From Dromiciops gliroides (Eukaryota; Chordata; Mammalia; Microbiotheria; Microbiotheriidae), in contig NC_057866.1 of NCBI RefSeq assembly GCF_019393635.1, positions 171,462,403 to 171,526,402 on the forward strand: a DNA stretch of 64,000 nucleotides, read 5' to 3'. The translations under genes were made by a program, and so were the position numbers. Below, in pieces: positions 43,208 through 55,699 of this stretch (position 1 is the first letter of the stretch; each line of letters opens with the position of its first letter). The notes below the pieces were generated by a model. It was not told the origin of the DNA and searched no databases. It was given only the letters and a program-made list of their open reading frames with translations.

Positions 43208-44342
43208 TTAAAGAGAGAGGGAGTGAAAAGTTTGGTGGGTGCAGATCAAGGGTCCCAAGGGCATTACTGTGGCTTCATTGAAAGGTTTAATCCTAGAATC
43301 CCCTAAAATGACTGTATTAGAAATACAAAGTCCACACAGCAAGATGCATGCAATGATCAAAACTATCGGTATGAAAACAACCCTGAAGTTCAGTATGGAG
43401 AGCTGGAGAACAATGGGCTGTGAGTGTCTGCCATGATATACATGCAACACAAAGTATTCTAAATCTTGTATACCCCCACCTTTGGCAGCAAGTAAATAGT
43501 CTAAGGCTATCTTATTATCTGTTACTACATTGGCCACATAATCTAGGGACTCTCAGAGGTCCTGAAGGCCCAAAGCAGTTTTGTTAGAGATCCTTTCAAT
43601 TGCTACAGTCAGATTAGTCAGGACTGCCTCATGTTCTAGGTAGCCCACCAAAGGAATGGCAAGGGCTGCAGGTTTATGGATCCACCACAGAAAATTGTTC
43701 CAAGATCCCCTTTTTGTCCTCTGCCTTTCTTCAGGAAGGAGAGGGCTCAGAAGGTTCTGATATAGGCATACATGAGGATCTATAAAAAGCAAGGTGCACT
43801 GACCATAATAAATGTAGAGGCTGAGGCAAGAAGTGGCTAGGAGCAGGGACATAAAAGCTTCCTCAGGAGACTGTCCTGGCACAAAGAATGCTGTCCCTGC
43901 CTGAGATGTCAAGGGCCTTGTCTAGTGACTATAAATAGACCTATATCTTTGAGAGCTGATAGGTTGCTTGGTTGACTTTAACAATATTATTCCCCCATTC
44001 AGAAGAATTGTTGCAAGAGACAAGCATCGCAGATGTGAGAAAGGGTGTTTCCTGAAGTACAAGCATAGCATATGGCCTGGAGGCATTAAGGCCATGAGCT
44101 GGGAGCTGAGAGTTCTCTGCTCTCTGTGGGTGTCTCTTACATACCCAGCAGTCTGGAGGGCCTGCCTTAGCTCCTAGTTCTCCTAATTGAATCAGGGCAT
44201 TATCACTCCAGATAGCAGAGAGTGCATAATTCAAAAGGTATGGGAGTGGCCAGAGGATGGTGAGGGGAGTGGCCATAAGCGGGATGGTCCTGAGGCAGCA
44301 GGCAGTGTTAAGAACAAGAGCCACAAGGAACCAAAGGGTCAA
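43208..44342 (-). pseudogene. Retroviral envelope fossil
   Basis: Recognisable surface and transmembrane parts of a gammaretrovirus-like envelope in separate open stretches. It is broken and incomplete in the surface part. It may be compared with known marsupial envelope families; I cannot assign one. Confidence 0.72.
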
Positions 44343-45399
44343 AAGTAGAAATAAGCAGGGTATACAGAAGAGGAAATACTCATTCCAGGGTGTCTGTCAT
44401 TAGAAGAGAAACTTGAGATCCTCCACCAGTTCACAGGGATATAGATCCTTCTTTTCCCCACCGTTTGATTCTGAGGGGATAAGGGGGTTATTTAATTCAA
44501 GAAACATGAGTTCATGTATTCTTCCCCTTAAGCTCTACAGCTGTGGGTGGTGAGACCATGACTGATGAAGACCCTCCCATCAAGGCATTAGTTGGTTGTG
44601 TCCCTCTGTTTTCCAGGTTTTCAGAAACTCTAGGTCCCTGGGCTGGGCTGGGTATTGAAGTTCCTAAGAGAACCCTATACTTGTTGCAAGGTGATAGGTG
44701 AGTAAAATCTATCTGTCAATGTTCCCCAGCAGCCCCCCTTGTCTTTGGATTCACTTAAGGAGAGGGGAGTGTTTGATTGCCACAGTGGTATTGGTTTGGA
44801 CACATAACACAGGAACTTCAGACACTCTGGATGGTCTTAGAGATGCCTTGCCCTTAAAAAGAGTTGTTAATCAAGTGATTAGAGCTTCTCTGCCCAGGTG
44901 AGTGGAATTTTGGAGGCCCATTCCAAGTTTCCACCTCATATTCCTAGGGAGAAGTGGGAAACCAGAATGAGAGTGCCTCTATCCTGTATCCTCAGGAAGA
45001 AAAACTTGACTTTTACCCTGTTTAGTCTCCTTCTTGACATAGGAAGGGGAGATACCTTTGGGAACAGTAGGGTTCAAGGGCTATGGTGGACAGGTGAATG
45101 GACCTGGCAGCTCATTTAGCAGCAAGTTCTACCTTGAGATTCTCTTGTGCTGTGGAGTTGATAGCTTGGTTCCCTCAGTAGTGCATGATGGAGACCTGAC
45201 TGGGCAGGTTTACAGCCTCAAGTAGGCCTAGAATCTCCTTTCCATGCTTCCAAGGAGAATTGTTTGAGGTCAATGGTCCTCTTTCTTTCCAAATGGCTCT
45301 ATGGGCATGTTAAACATGAAATGTATCTTTAGCCTAAATAAATCCTCCTAGTTACCATCCTTCCTCATCAAAATGTGTTTGCAATGGGGAGGAATCTCA

Positions 45400-45960
45400 G
45401 TTTCTTCTAAACCAAAAAGGAAGATACCCAGTTAATTTAGCCTTATGATTACACCACATAGGCATCAGTAGGCAGATGGCAAAACCTCAGTATTCATGTA
45501 CCTAGTTGTTTGGCATATTGAGTGATCACAAATTTAGAATGAAAACAGTAATAATTGCATTGTGTTCATCTCTCCTACTGAGCCATGTCAATAGGAATAG
45601 CTTAAACCTTATTCTGACAATATACAAATCATAACAGAGCTCAGTACTCACCCTCTCTCATTCTTTTTCTTTCCAGGTAGTAGGAGGTATACTGACCAGG
45701 TGCGATTCAAATTGAGGTTCTGCTAAGAGGAGGAAAGCAACAGAATGAAGGTGATTGTTTTAAAATACAGAGGAACCATGGAATGATGCAATAATTAGGA
45801 AGGCCAGTCGGATGGACAGTGAGGTCAAGTACTTTTTGCTGATTACTGAAGTCTTATCACTGCAGCTATGACCCACTCTTGGGTAGTCATCTAGAGTCTA
45901 TCACTACTCCAGAGTGGATGGGTATCCAGGAAACTTTCAACTTCTGAACCCTAAGGCTAT
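45400..45960 (+). pseudogene. TRIM relic 2: micro-exon and linker exon
   Basis: Acceptor TTTCTTTCCAG precedes GTAGTAGGAGGTATACTGAC at 45677-45699, exactly 23 bp like the micro-exon of genes A-C, with a weakened donor (GTGCGA). Linker-exon homology follows after TGCAG at 45866-45950: CCACTCTTGGGTAGTCATCT against TCACTCTTGGGTCATGTTCC in gene B. The next donor and reading frame are lost, and no RING or SPRY exon is found nearby. The left side is cut by the retroviral mosaic. Confidence 0.8.
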
Positions 45961-46960
45961 TTACAAGGTAGCCAAAGAGCAGCAAGATGATTTCTTTGTA
46001 ATAATGCTAGGATTCTTTTTTCCTTCAAAATTGCCTCTCCTGGACCTGGACATATTTCTCTGGGGGCAATGACAACTTTCAAGTGATACAGTAAGTAAAA
46101 ACTCTTGTTTTCACTTGTATGAGAAACAATTTACCGAGAACTGATTGAGTTCTTTTAATTTCATTTCCTCAGATCAATGAATTGCCTGGGGCAGACCATA
46201 CTTTGTCAAATTCCAGCCTCTGTTAACTTAATAGATCTCCCAACAATAATTTCATTACTTTCATCTTATGTAAAAGAATTTAACAGGGGAAACAAAAGGT
46301 AATCCTCCCCAAAAGCAGCCTTTTCACCATGCTATTTTGTTGGTGGTGTTGTTTGTAGACTATGTAAACTTTGTTTTCAGCTCCACCTTTTGCATATTGT
46401 TGCTTGCTATGGTGGTAGTGTTGAAAGAGACTAACAAGGCTAACAGATAACCTATCAATGGTACCTAAAAGGGTTAACAGAGAAACTAAGGTTTGTGTTC
46501 TTATAGTAACCAAGAGGGTTTGTCCCTATCAACCCTCAGCATCAAGAAAGACAGTAACTGGAGACCATTAACCATTAATAGCCATTAATATTCCTGGATG
46601 ACAGGACACCTAGAAACCAGATCTTAAGTAAAGAGATACCATCAACAGAGAGACCCTCTGGGTCTGACAAGTTTAAGCCTATCTTTAGGAGCATGTGAAG
46701 AAAAGGCCAAATTTGTCCTTAAGTTCACCTTATGATATGTAGCCCCCCAAAACACACAACTGTGGTGAATAAAATTATATGGTTGCCCTATAATTGTCCC
46801 AAGTTTAGGGAACATAGCTGGGGTTTATCATATATTTGTTACTTAGAGATTAGAGGCTACTGCACCAGTTTAAGGCATTAAGTAATTAAAGCATATTTTT
46901 AAAAAGCATATTAAGTATGAGTAAAGATAGAGCACATGGCCCTGATAAATAAGAAAGCCT
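45960..46960. other. No feature recognised
   Basis: Expected place of the relic 2 SPRY exon, but I see no SPRY-like reading. AT-rich sequence of unknown origin. Confidence 0.4.
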
Positions 46961-47620
46961 AGCTAGGATCTGGGGGAGAAAATCATCTGTGTCCTGCCTC
47001 CTTGAGCATTCCCCATCAAAATAGCATTAGGGAAGGACAAGAGGCAGCCCTTATAGACTGCTTAAAGTTAATTGGCTAGCATCATTCAAATCTATTGGTT
47101 CACTGGCTTTGAGGGTGTTTCAGCACAGTATGTGCAGATGTCAGAGCTCAGAGAACAGATGCCCTGGTGGGAACAAAGCTTTCAGGTGGGTTTGGTTTTG
47201 AGTGAAGTAATTCCCTGACTCCGGGCTGGCCTTAATAAAGGTCAGGCCAGGCTCTCTGGGTTAGGCCCTCCAGCAGGGGCCTCGGGGAGTCCCAAAATCC
47301 CATTATTTTATCACACCTCCAAGGAAAAAGTTACCCACCTCAGAATTTGGCTTAAGCCTCCAGGAACTCCAAATTAGGATAGGCCCTCCCTTGTACCTCC
47401 CACAAGAAGGAGACTAAAATAATAAGGAGATAATCTACTTTTTCTCACTATAAATCTATCCATTTTCATCCCCCTATTTGAGGTACCTCCCTGGTGCTCT
47501 CCCTGTGATCACTCACAGTATTGCAGTAAAACTTGGGAAACTGAGTCACTGAGTCTTGGAATTCTTTGGGATACCTCACAATCAATTTGATCAATTAAAC
47601 CAACCCCCTACATCAGTATC
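46960..47620 (+). repeat. LTR-like sequence
   Basis: Has CTTAATAAAGGTCAGGCC, CACTATAAATCTATCC and a late GCAGTAAAACTTGGGAAACTG. This mix of promoter and poly-A-like motifs suggests one or two LTR fragments. No paired copy is in the window. Confidence 0.35.
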
Positions 47621-48530
47621 ACCAGTTTTAACTCCTCTACCCTGATTAAAGACCTTATTTTGTAATGTTGGTTGCTTTAATAATTTTTCAGGCTATGTAT
47701 CTGGGGACTTGTCCAGGATCTGAAGATTCCCTCGCTCAGCTGAACCCCATTTTTTACTTTGGATGCTTGGCACCAGTAGGAATCCATCGTGTTCTAGTCC
47801 AGACTCAAATGATGGCTCATCTTATGGAAGTGGGTCTCTCAGATTCAGAACTCCAGACTTTTTCACTTGAGTTCAAGTTTTAGATCAAGGGTCTTGTTAT
47901 ATCCATGGAAGAATGGATAACTTGGGCTTTTTCTGACAGATCCCAAAAGGATGGCCACTGGGGTCTGTTTTCAAATCAAGGACTGCATGATTGCAGGTAC
48001 TTGGAAAATTGTCAAGATTTGACTAAGTCTCACTCACAACACTGATGGTCACCCAGCGGTGTCTCTATTTTGAGGTACTCTTGATTCTGCTGGCCCCAAA
48101 ATAAAAGGCCATGAGTGGGACTCATTTTTTTTTGGAATTTTAAATGGACGAAATGGGAATCTGAACCAGAACTTTCCTTCCTTACAGAAAATTGTGTTTT
48201 TTTAAAGAAAGAATATAAGCATTTTGTCCTTCAAAAAAAATGATAAAAAGGTCTAAAAAGAGAGACCAATTGATCTTGTTCAAATTAATGGGGCTTTGAG
48301 GATATAGAAAAGGACTTAATTTGTGCATCCTAAATTATTTTCAGAATCTTTACCACTACTGCTTACTGGTTTGGGGTCTGTCCTTGTAGAGTGCTATTTG
48401 TAATACAAGGTTCTGTATAAGTGAATGTGTATATGTGTCTTTGAGTAAAAAGCAAGTTGTTTTTCTTCTCTTCAACCAGCCATTTAGCCCTCTCACCCCA
48501 CAGTAAGCTTTGTTCCAGAAGATGCAGTTG
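47620..48530. other. No feature recognised
   Basis: No coding or repeat identity that I can support. Confidence 0.4.
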
Positions 48531-48534
48531 TTGC

Positions 48535-49150
48535 AGTCAATATGATCATAGCAAGCATGTAGCAAGCAAGGTAGATTATTTAGATTGGTTGTGGGATGGA
48601 GAGTGGTTAAATGGAAGTTTAGAGATGCCCTAAGTGCTTGGCACGGAGTAAATTCTTAATTAATGCCTTTGACTGACTGGCTGACAAAAAAGGGCTGAAA
48701 AGGGGAAAAAAGGAAAAAGGAAAGGTATTCAAAAGGTTAACAAAAGAATAGTTACAACAAGCCAGGAAATATAACTCCATTATGAGATAAAAGAGCTAAT
48801 TTGATATTAAATGTCATACAGAACAGAGCATCTAAGTTAAAGTGATAGTTATGAAAAATGAGATGAAAACTCACGACTGTTTATTTGTGAGTTAGGGTTA
48901 GGGTTTCCCCCTTGGAGTAAAACTGTTCCTTGGAAGGTCAGACAGATCCAAGGTCTTCTCCAAAATGAGCATATCTCACTACTACCCCCAACCCTGGGGC
49001 TTCTACAATCTACTCCCCTGAGCCTAGGGAAAAATCACAGGACCAAGAAATTGCTCAGCACTTTGATGGGTTGTTCAGTGTTCTTGTTCTTGGCCTAGTC
49101 CTTAGTCTCAGCCACACTTTCTAAGTCTCAGCAGTCAAAGCCCACAGTGT
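48535..49150 (+). repeat. Duplicated block, copy 2 (empty site for the provirus)
   Basis: Parallel to 19345-19375 joined to 25826-26385. AGCAAGCATGTAGCAAGCAA then AGATTATTTAGATTGGTTGT runs across the point where copy 1 holds the 6.4-kb provirus. Includes a MIR-like tail (CTAAGTGCTTGGCACGGAGT). Confidence 0.72.
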
Positions 49151-49489
49151 CCTTTCTTTTCAAGATTGATGCACACAGCCTTTTGAGAGTGTTGCTGGTG
49201 AAGGCAGGGGACTGTATAGTTATCTTCCCCTGTATGCTGGAACCTGATCCTTCCTAGGAAAATATAGGGGAAGGCTCTGCTGGAGGCAAAAATAGGGATG
49301 CAAAATCAACAGAAAACTAGAACACCAAATCCCTGATGCAGTCTAAGCAACGCATAGCTATAGGTACTAAAAAAAATTTGTTTCAGTAAAACCAAAAATG
49401 TATACCTAAACTAGAGTTGGACTTGAAAGTATGAAAAGGAATACTGAGTAATCTCAGCGAAATTGTCATGAGCCAGTTAGTTAGTTAGT

Positions 49490-49930
49490 AAAAGAAAACA
49501 AAAAAAAAAACAACAAAAAACAAGTTGATAAAAATGTGAAATTAAAAAAACAAACTCCAAAACATTGAAAAAGGGTTCACAGACTCAAAATTTAGCACAG
49601 ACCCCTAAACTATTGACTTACTCTTTCTGTGACAAAATGCATGCCCATCCAGGCTGCTCTAAAGAATCTTACCAGAAGACTTCATTCCATACTAGATATT
49701 TGCAACATTCCAATAAGAAACAAATCCCTAAGCAACAACAATTATCAGCAACAATGAAAATTAATCATCATGTAAAGGAAGATATAGAACATTGAGGTTT
49801 AGAAAATATCAAGGAAGAGGATAAACTGAAAGCTAGGAAGGAAGGAAGGAAGGAAGGAAGGAAGGAAGGAAGGAAGGAAGGAAGGAAGGAAGGAAGGAAG
49901 GAAGGAAGGAAGAAAGAAAGAAAAAAGAAA
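49490..49930. repeat. A-rich stretch and (GGAA)n microsatellite
   Basis: A-rich 49495-49560; pure GGAA repeats at 49838-49912. Confidence 0.85.
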
Positions 49931-50116
49931 AGCTAACAGGAACATTCAACCATGCCAAAGAAGCATAGTAAAAGTTTTCCTCTGGATGAACCTCCATTGT
50001 TCATCCCCGATACCGTATCTACTGTAAAATGAGAAAGCTCAGAACACACCTCTTTTCTCTTCATCTGGAAACAAATATATATGTGGACACCCAGCCAGCA
50101 AAAAACTGCATGGCAA

Positions 50117-50119
<3 letters not shown>

Positions 50120-50209
<90 letters not shown>
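50120..50209. repeat. (GT)n(GA)n microsatellite
   Basis: About 30 bp of GT followed by about 58 bp of GA. Confidence 0.95.
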
Positions 50210-50211
<2 letters not shown>

Positions 50212-50584
50212 TTGACATTTGTAAAAAATGTTTTTGGGAATCATTGTGTGCTCATTTATTTCTTTGTGTACGAAGGAGTACTTTTGAAGTTTTTGATAAA
50301 TCAAAAATTTAACTTGAGTGTGTTAGTAAAAAGATTGAGTTGACTGTAAAAAAACTAAATTGGATTCTGTTTAGAAGTCAATGTACACCTGAGTTAGGCA
50401 GACTCATTTGATGCAATTAGAGGCTTTTCATGAAAACTGAAAGAAATGCCATGTCGTAAGTACAAAAGATACAGATATCCCATTTCATATATGTGTGATC
50501 CAATTCTGAAGTCAGAGGAAGTCTGGCCTTTGCCTTATTTAAAATAGAGGAAATCTTTAGGGAACTCTTGAGATTCCATTCAAG

Positions 50585-50745
50585 AAATTCTATTTAATGT
50601 TTTGCATGACTACACATGTATAACCCATAGGTAATTGCTTGCCATCTAAATGTGGGTGCTTTGGGGGGGAGAGAACTTTTTAAAACTAATGTTAATTGTT
50701 TTTACATGTAACTGGGGAAATACTAAATAAATTTTTAAAAAGAAA
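50585..50745 (+). mobile_element. L1-type 3' tail, very short copy
   Basis: GACTACACATGTATAACCCA, G-rich tract, GTTTTTACATGTAACTGGGG and AAATAAATTTTTAAAA. Only the last 160 bp of the tail are present. Confidence 0.7.
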
Positions 50746-51084
50746 TTCAATTGAAGTCAATCTAAGAAACATTTATTTAATAAATATTAAGTTCAGGAAA
50801 TGTGCTATATACTGGCCATATCAAAACAGGAAGAAAACACTCACACTTCTCAAGGAGCTGACGTGCTACTTGGAACAAGTGGAAATAGAGGGTATCCAAA
50901 AATAAATAAAAGTAAAGTCCGTGATTATTATTATTGTTTTCACTAGACCTAGACTTCAGATGTGTAGGGTGATCTTGGTTTACTACTTCCTCTACCATAG
51001 ACCTCCATTTTACAACTTAGAGAATCTAGGCCACCGTTTGTTCTCTGTCTCTCTCTGTTTCTTTCTGTCTCTGTCTCTTTCTAT

Positions 51085-51362
<278 letters not shown>

Positions 51363-51919
51363 TGGTTATTACTATTGTCATACTCTAGGGGAAAAGTAGG
51401 AGCAGAATAATCTTCATTTTTCCTGACTTGGAGGCACTCAGTGGTATATATACATAAAGACACGGCAGGTACCATCCAGGAGCTAAAATATTAAAATATT
51501 TTTATAACACTTTTAATCTGAGTACCACCATTGTGATAAACTTGATGGGTTTTATAAAATGGACATTTAAATGCTTCTTTATTCATAACAATCTTGCACT
51601 AAACTTTGGCACCCACAAAATTCTCTTAAGAGTTTAACTCTTGGCTAAACTGCTTCTTATGATTAGGTTAGAAATACCACAAGCAGTGTTTATCTTTAGC
51701 TAAACTCAGTAGCTGACAGAAACATTGTTAACAACAAGCTAAATGGTTACTACTGTTACATACACTCTCAAACATATGACATACAAATTTCAAATAAATC
51801 TTTTAAAATACCACAGGAAGCAGAAGTCTTGAAACCTTCCAAATTACACAATACTTATTTACTCTTGTTGTCTCAAAAATTTTACCTTAACTCTTAAATA
51901 ATTTAGAAATCCAAATTTA

Positions 51920-52075
51920 TTGTTTTGTTTTGTTTTTTGGTGAGACAATGAAGGTCAATGACTTGCCCAGGGTCATACATCTAGTAAGTGTCAAGTGTCT
52001 GAAACTGAATTTGGACTCAGGTCCTCCTGAATCAAGGGCTGGTGCTTTACCCACTGTGCCACCTAGCTGCCCCCT
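51920..52075 (-). repeat. MAR1-type SINE, reverse
   Basis: Reverse core to head GGGGGCAGCTAGG on the minus strand. Target duplication CCAAATTTA on both sides. Confidence 0.9.
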
Positions 52076-52975
52076 AGCACTCCAAATTTAAATACTACTT
52101 AAATTAATTTCAGTTCAATTCTGAAAGATCTAATCCTTAAAGAAAAATAAAAATCATAAGATAATTTTATAAGAAGATAGTCTATGATACACTAATGAAT
52201 TTATGTAAAAGTTACCAAGTAGACTTTACTTGTAGCAAATAACTTGAGATGGGATGTACAGATACAATTAAGTAATCAATTTCAAAACATTGCATATCAA
52301 ATAAGTTGCTTATAATAAAACATGTTTGTGCCATAGGATATGCTGTACAAACAGATGCTATTTCCACATTAAGTAATAATCTTAAATAAAATTGAATTTT
52401 CCATCAATATAAGCAAGTATTCCATAAGATACTCTTTTCGAAGAAAACTGCACCAAAATTCTTTTCTAGTTTTAGTTTTAATAATTAATGTAACCAAAAA
52501 AAATAATAATGTAATAAAAGTTTGGTCCCATAAACTATTGTATCAATACCTACTTATTCTTATATCATTTTGAAACATCTAAGGAATTTATTTTATACAG
52601 AAATACACATTTAGTAATAGTCAAAAATTAATTTACAAAGTTGTTTAGGAACTAGAAAGAATCCTAATTCTAGGCTGAATAGCTCAGATGCTTTATTTTT
52701 GTAAACAAAACAATCTTCTATATTTTTTCAATTAAGCTGCATTGTAGTAATATCATTGTCAGGCTCACTCCCACGCTGAGTGAGGAAACATCTACAGCTA
52801 TTCAAAGGGAAATGACATTTACTTGTACCTCCAACACTATTTATAATCATTTGAAGTATTTTAGGGATCAATCAAATAAAAGAATTAATAATCATGTACT
52901 GTTAAATAGATTTATTTTAAAATGTAAATAATAATTTATTTTTTCTAATTACATGTTAACATGGTTTTCAACATT

Positions 52976-53120
52976 TTTTTTTCTGGGCAATGAGGGAGGA
53001 TTAGGTGACTTACCCAGGGTCACACAGCTAGTAAGTGTCAAGTGTCCGAGGCTGGATTTGAATTCAGGTCCTCCTGAATCCAAGTCTGGAGCTTTATCCA
53101 CTGCGCTGTCTAGCTGAACC
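52976..53120 (-). repeat. MAR1-type SINE, reverse (shared with unit 2)
   Basis: Corresponds to 54538-54656 in unit 2, so it was present before the duplication. Confidence 0.87.
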
Positions 53121-53129
53121 CTCAACATT

Positions 53130-53297
53130 CTTTTTTTCTTTCTTTCTTTTTTTTTTTTTTTGGTGAGGCAATTGGGGTTAAGCGACTTGCTCAGAGTCAC
53201 ACAGCTAGTAAGTGTTAAGTGTCTGAGGCTGGATTTGAACTCAGGTCCTCCTGACTCGAGGGCCGGTGCTCTATCCACTGCACCACCTAGCTGCCCC
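53130..53297 (-). repeat. MAR1-type SINE, reverse (unit 1 only)
   Basis: Poly-T tail and near-consensus core. AACATTC flanks both ends. Unit 2 has an empty site, so it inserted after the duplication. Confidence 0.9.
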
Positions 53298-54489
53298 AAC
53301 ATTCATTTTTAATACAGTTTTGAGTTTTGAAATTTTCTCCCTGCCTCCTTGCCTCCCTTCCCTTCCCCCATCATCAAGACCACAAGCAATCTGATACAGG
53401 TTATACACATGTAAATATGTTAAAATATACCTAAATTAGTCATGTTCTGAAAGAAGATACAGAAACAAGAAAAACAAACATAAAAAACAAAGTGAATGTA
53501 GTTTGTTTCAATCCACATTCAAACTTCATGAGTTCTTTCTCTGGATGTGGAGAGCATTTTAGATCATAAGTCTTTTGAAATTGCCTTGAATCCTTGTATT
53601 TTCTGAAAAGAGCTACGTCTATCTTAGTTGTTCATCACAAACTGTTGCTGTTACTGTGTATGATGTTCTGGTTCTGCTCATTTCACTTTCTATCAGTTCA
53701 TATATCTTCTCAGATTTTTCTGAAATCCTCATTTCTTATAACACAACAGCATTCCATTACATTAATATACCACAGCTTATTCAGCCATTCCCAACTAATG
53801 GGCATCCCCTCAATTTCCAATATTTTACCACTTAAATTTATTACTTAAGTAATAAATTTCAAAACATTGAAGATCAAATAAGTTGCTTATAATAAAACCT
53901 GTTTGGCCTAAGGATATGCTGTACAAACAGCTGTTATTTCCACATTAAGTAATAATCTTAAATAAAATTGACTTTTCCATTGATACAACAAAGCATTCCA
54001 TAAGATATGCTTCTCAAAGAAAACTGCACCAAAATTCTTTTCTAGTTTTAGTTTTAATAATAAATGTAATAAATTTTGGTCCCATAAACTATTGCATCCA
54101 TACCTATTTATGCTTATATCATTTTGAAAGATCTAAGGAATTTATTTTATATTGAAATACATATTTAGTTATAGGCAAATATTAATTTATTAAGTTGTTT
54201 AGGATCTAGAAAGAACCTTAATTCTATGCTGAATTGCTCAGATGTTGTTTTGTTTTTGTAAACAAAACAATCTTCTATATATTTTTTAAGATAAACTTCA
54301 TTGTAGTTATATCATTGTCAGTCCCACTCCCACACTGAGTGAGGTAACATTTACAGCTATTCAGAAGGAAATGACATTTACTTGTAACTCCAACACTATT
54401 TATAATAATTTGAAATATTTTAGGGAATAATCAAATACAATAATTGATATGTATGTACTGTTAAATATCTTTATTTTAAAATATAAATA

Positions 54490-55690
54490 ATATTTCATTT
54501 TTTCTAATTACATGTAAACATAATTTTCAACATTTTATTTTTCTGGGCAATGAGGGTAAGGTGACTTGCCCTGGGTTATGTCTGGGGTTGGATTTGAACT
54601 CAGGTCCTCCTACATCCAAGTCTGGTGTTTTATCCACTGCGTCATCTAGTTGCCCCATCAACATTCTTTTTTAAAACAATTTTGAGTTCTGAATTTTTCT
54701 CCCTGACTCCTTGCCTCCTTTCCCCCATCATCAAGACCACAAGCAATCTGATACAGGTTATACACATGTAAATATGTTAAAAATATACCTACATTCGTCA
54801 TGTTCTGAAAGAAGATACAGAAACAAGAAAAACAAACATAAAAAACAAAGTGAATGTAGTTTGTTTCAATCCACATTCAAATGTCATTCTTGCTCTGGAT
54901 GTGGAGAGCATTTTAGATCATGCGTATTTTGAAATTGCCTCGAATCCTTGTATTTTCTGAAAAGAGCTAAGTCTATCTTAGTTGATCATCACAAACTGTT
55001 GCTGTTACTGTGTATGATGTTCTGGTTCTGCTCATTTCACTTTCTATCAGTTCATATATCTTCTCAGATTTTTCTGAAATCCTCATTTCTTATAACACAA
55101 CAGTATTCCATTACATTAATATACCACAGCTTATTCAGCCATTCCAAACTGATGGGCATCCCCTCAATTTCCAACATTTTACCACCATGAAAATGGCTGC
55201 TACAAATATTTTTCATATGTAGGTCCTTTCCTCTTTTTTTAGGATCTCTTTGGGATACAGACCTAGTAGTGGTACTGATGGATCAAAGGGTATATACATA
55301 TTGCCCATTGGGCATATTTTCATGTTGCTCTTCAGTAAGGTTGGATCAGCTCACAATGTTGCCCAATTTTCTCACATTCCCTCCAATATTTATCATTGTC
55401 CTTTCCTGTCATATTAGACAATCTGATAGGTGTGAGGTGGTCCCTCTGAGTGGTTTTAATTTGCATTTGTCTAATGAAGTGATTTAGAGAATTGTTTCAT
55501 GACTATAGATAACTTTAATCTCTTTTTTGAAAACTGGCTGGTCACATCCTTGGACCATTTATCAATTGAGGAGTTGCTTGTATTCTTATAAATCAGACTC
55601 CGTTTTCTAATATTTATGAAATGAGGCCTTTATCATAAATATTGCCATAAACATGTAAGATATTTCCCATGTGTATTATATTATAATATT
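54490..55690 (-). mobile_element. L1 3' region, reverse, unit 2
   Basis: Longer than the unit 1 copy. It continues past the duplication end into GGATACAGACCTAGTAGTGG, CTGATAGGTGTGAGGTGGTC and GACCATTTATCAATTGAGGA, which are reverse L1 ORF2-end phrases. Confidence 0.75.
54538..54656 (-). repeat. MAR1-type SINE, reverse, partial core
   Basis: Paralog of 52976-53120 with an internal deletion of the box following the GGGTCACACAG position. Confidence 0.83.
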
Positions 55691-55699
55691 TCTATGTAG

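Larger units (their letters stand above)
40625..45330 (-). mobile_element. Retroviral mosaic, minus strand (pol, env, LTR pieces)
   Basis: Read right to left. RNase H/integrase-like pol lies at about 45330-44400. An envelope gene lies at 44342-43208, with signal peptide, a CWVC motif, a basic RTKR cleavage-type site, an ALDYLLAAKGG stretch and a membrane anchor. An LTR-like start lies at about 43110-42880. Left of that are a second envelope fragment (42495-42136), an LTR (41950-41506), another LTR-like end near 41470-41100 and a reverse-transcriptase piece (41005-40640, AFLGSVGWWAIVLSGSL). At least two class I type copies, partial and broken in many places, are nested or rearranged. Confidence 0.7.
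52930..53830 (-). mobile_element. L1 3' end, reverse, unit 1
   Basis: TTTTTTCTAATTACATGTTA tail, then ACCACAAGCAATCTGATACA and ATGGGCATCCCCTCAATTTC. Cut at 53829 by the duplication junction. Two SINEs are inserted. Confidence 0.75.
52262..55190. repeat. Tandem duplication, two units of about 1.4-1.6 kb
   Basis: Unit 1 is about 52262-53830 and unit 2 about 53836-55190. Shared landmarks: TCAAATAAGTTGCTTATAAT, CACATTAAGTAATAATCTTA, GAAAACTGCACCAAAATTCT, CACTGAGTGAGG-like text, then SINE, then reverse L1 (ACCACAAGCAATCTGATACA). The breakpoint lies inside the L1, after TTTTACCAC. Confidence 0.85.

Noticed and set aside
45960-46300. Possible SPRY exon of relic 2
   Set aside because: I looked for WEVDVG-like and LFSPCP-like phrases in all frames and found none.
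47665-47883. 72-codon frame at 47.7 kb
   Set aside because: No recognisable domain, splice context or paralog; most likely chance.
48888-48907. TTAGGGTTAGGG, telomere-like
   Set aside because: Only about two units, and the paralogous copy at 26125 has unrelated sequence, so it is chance.
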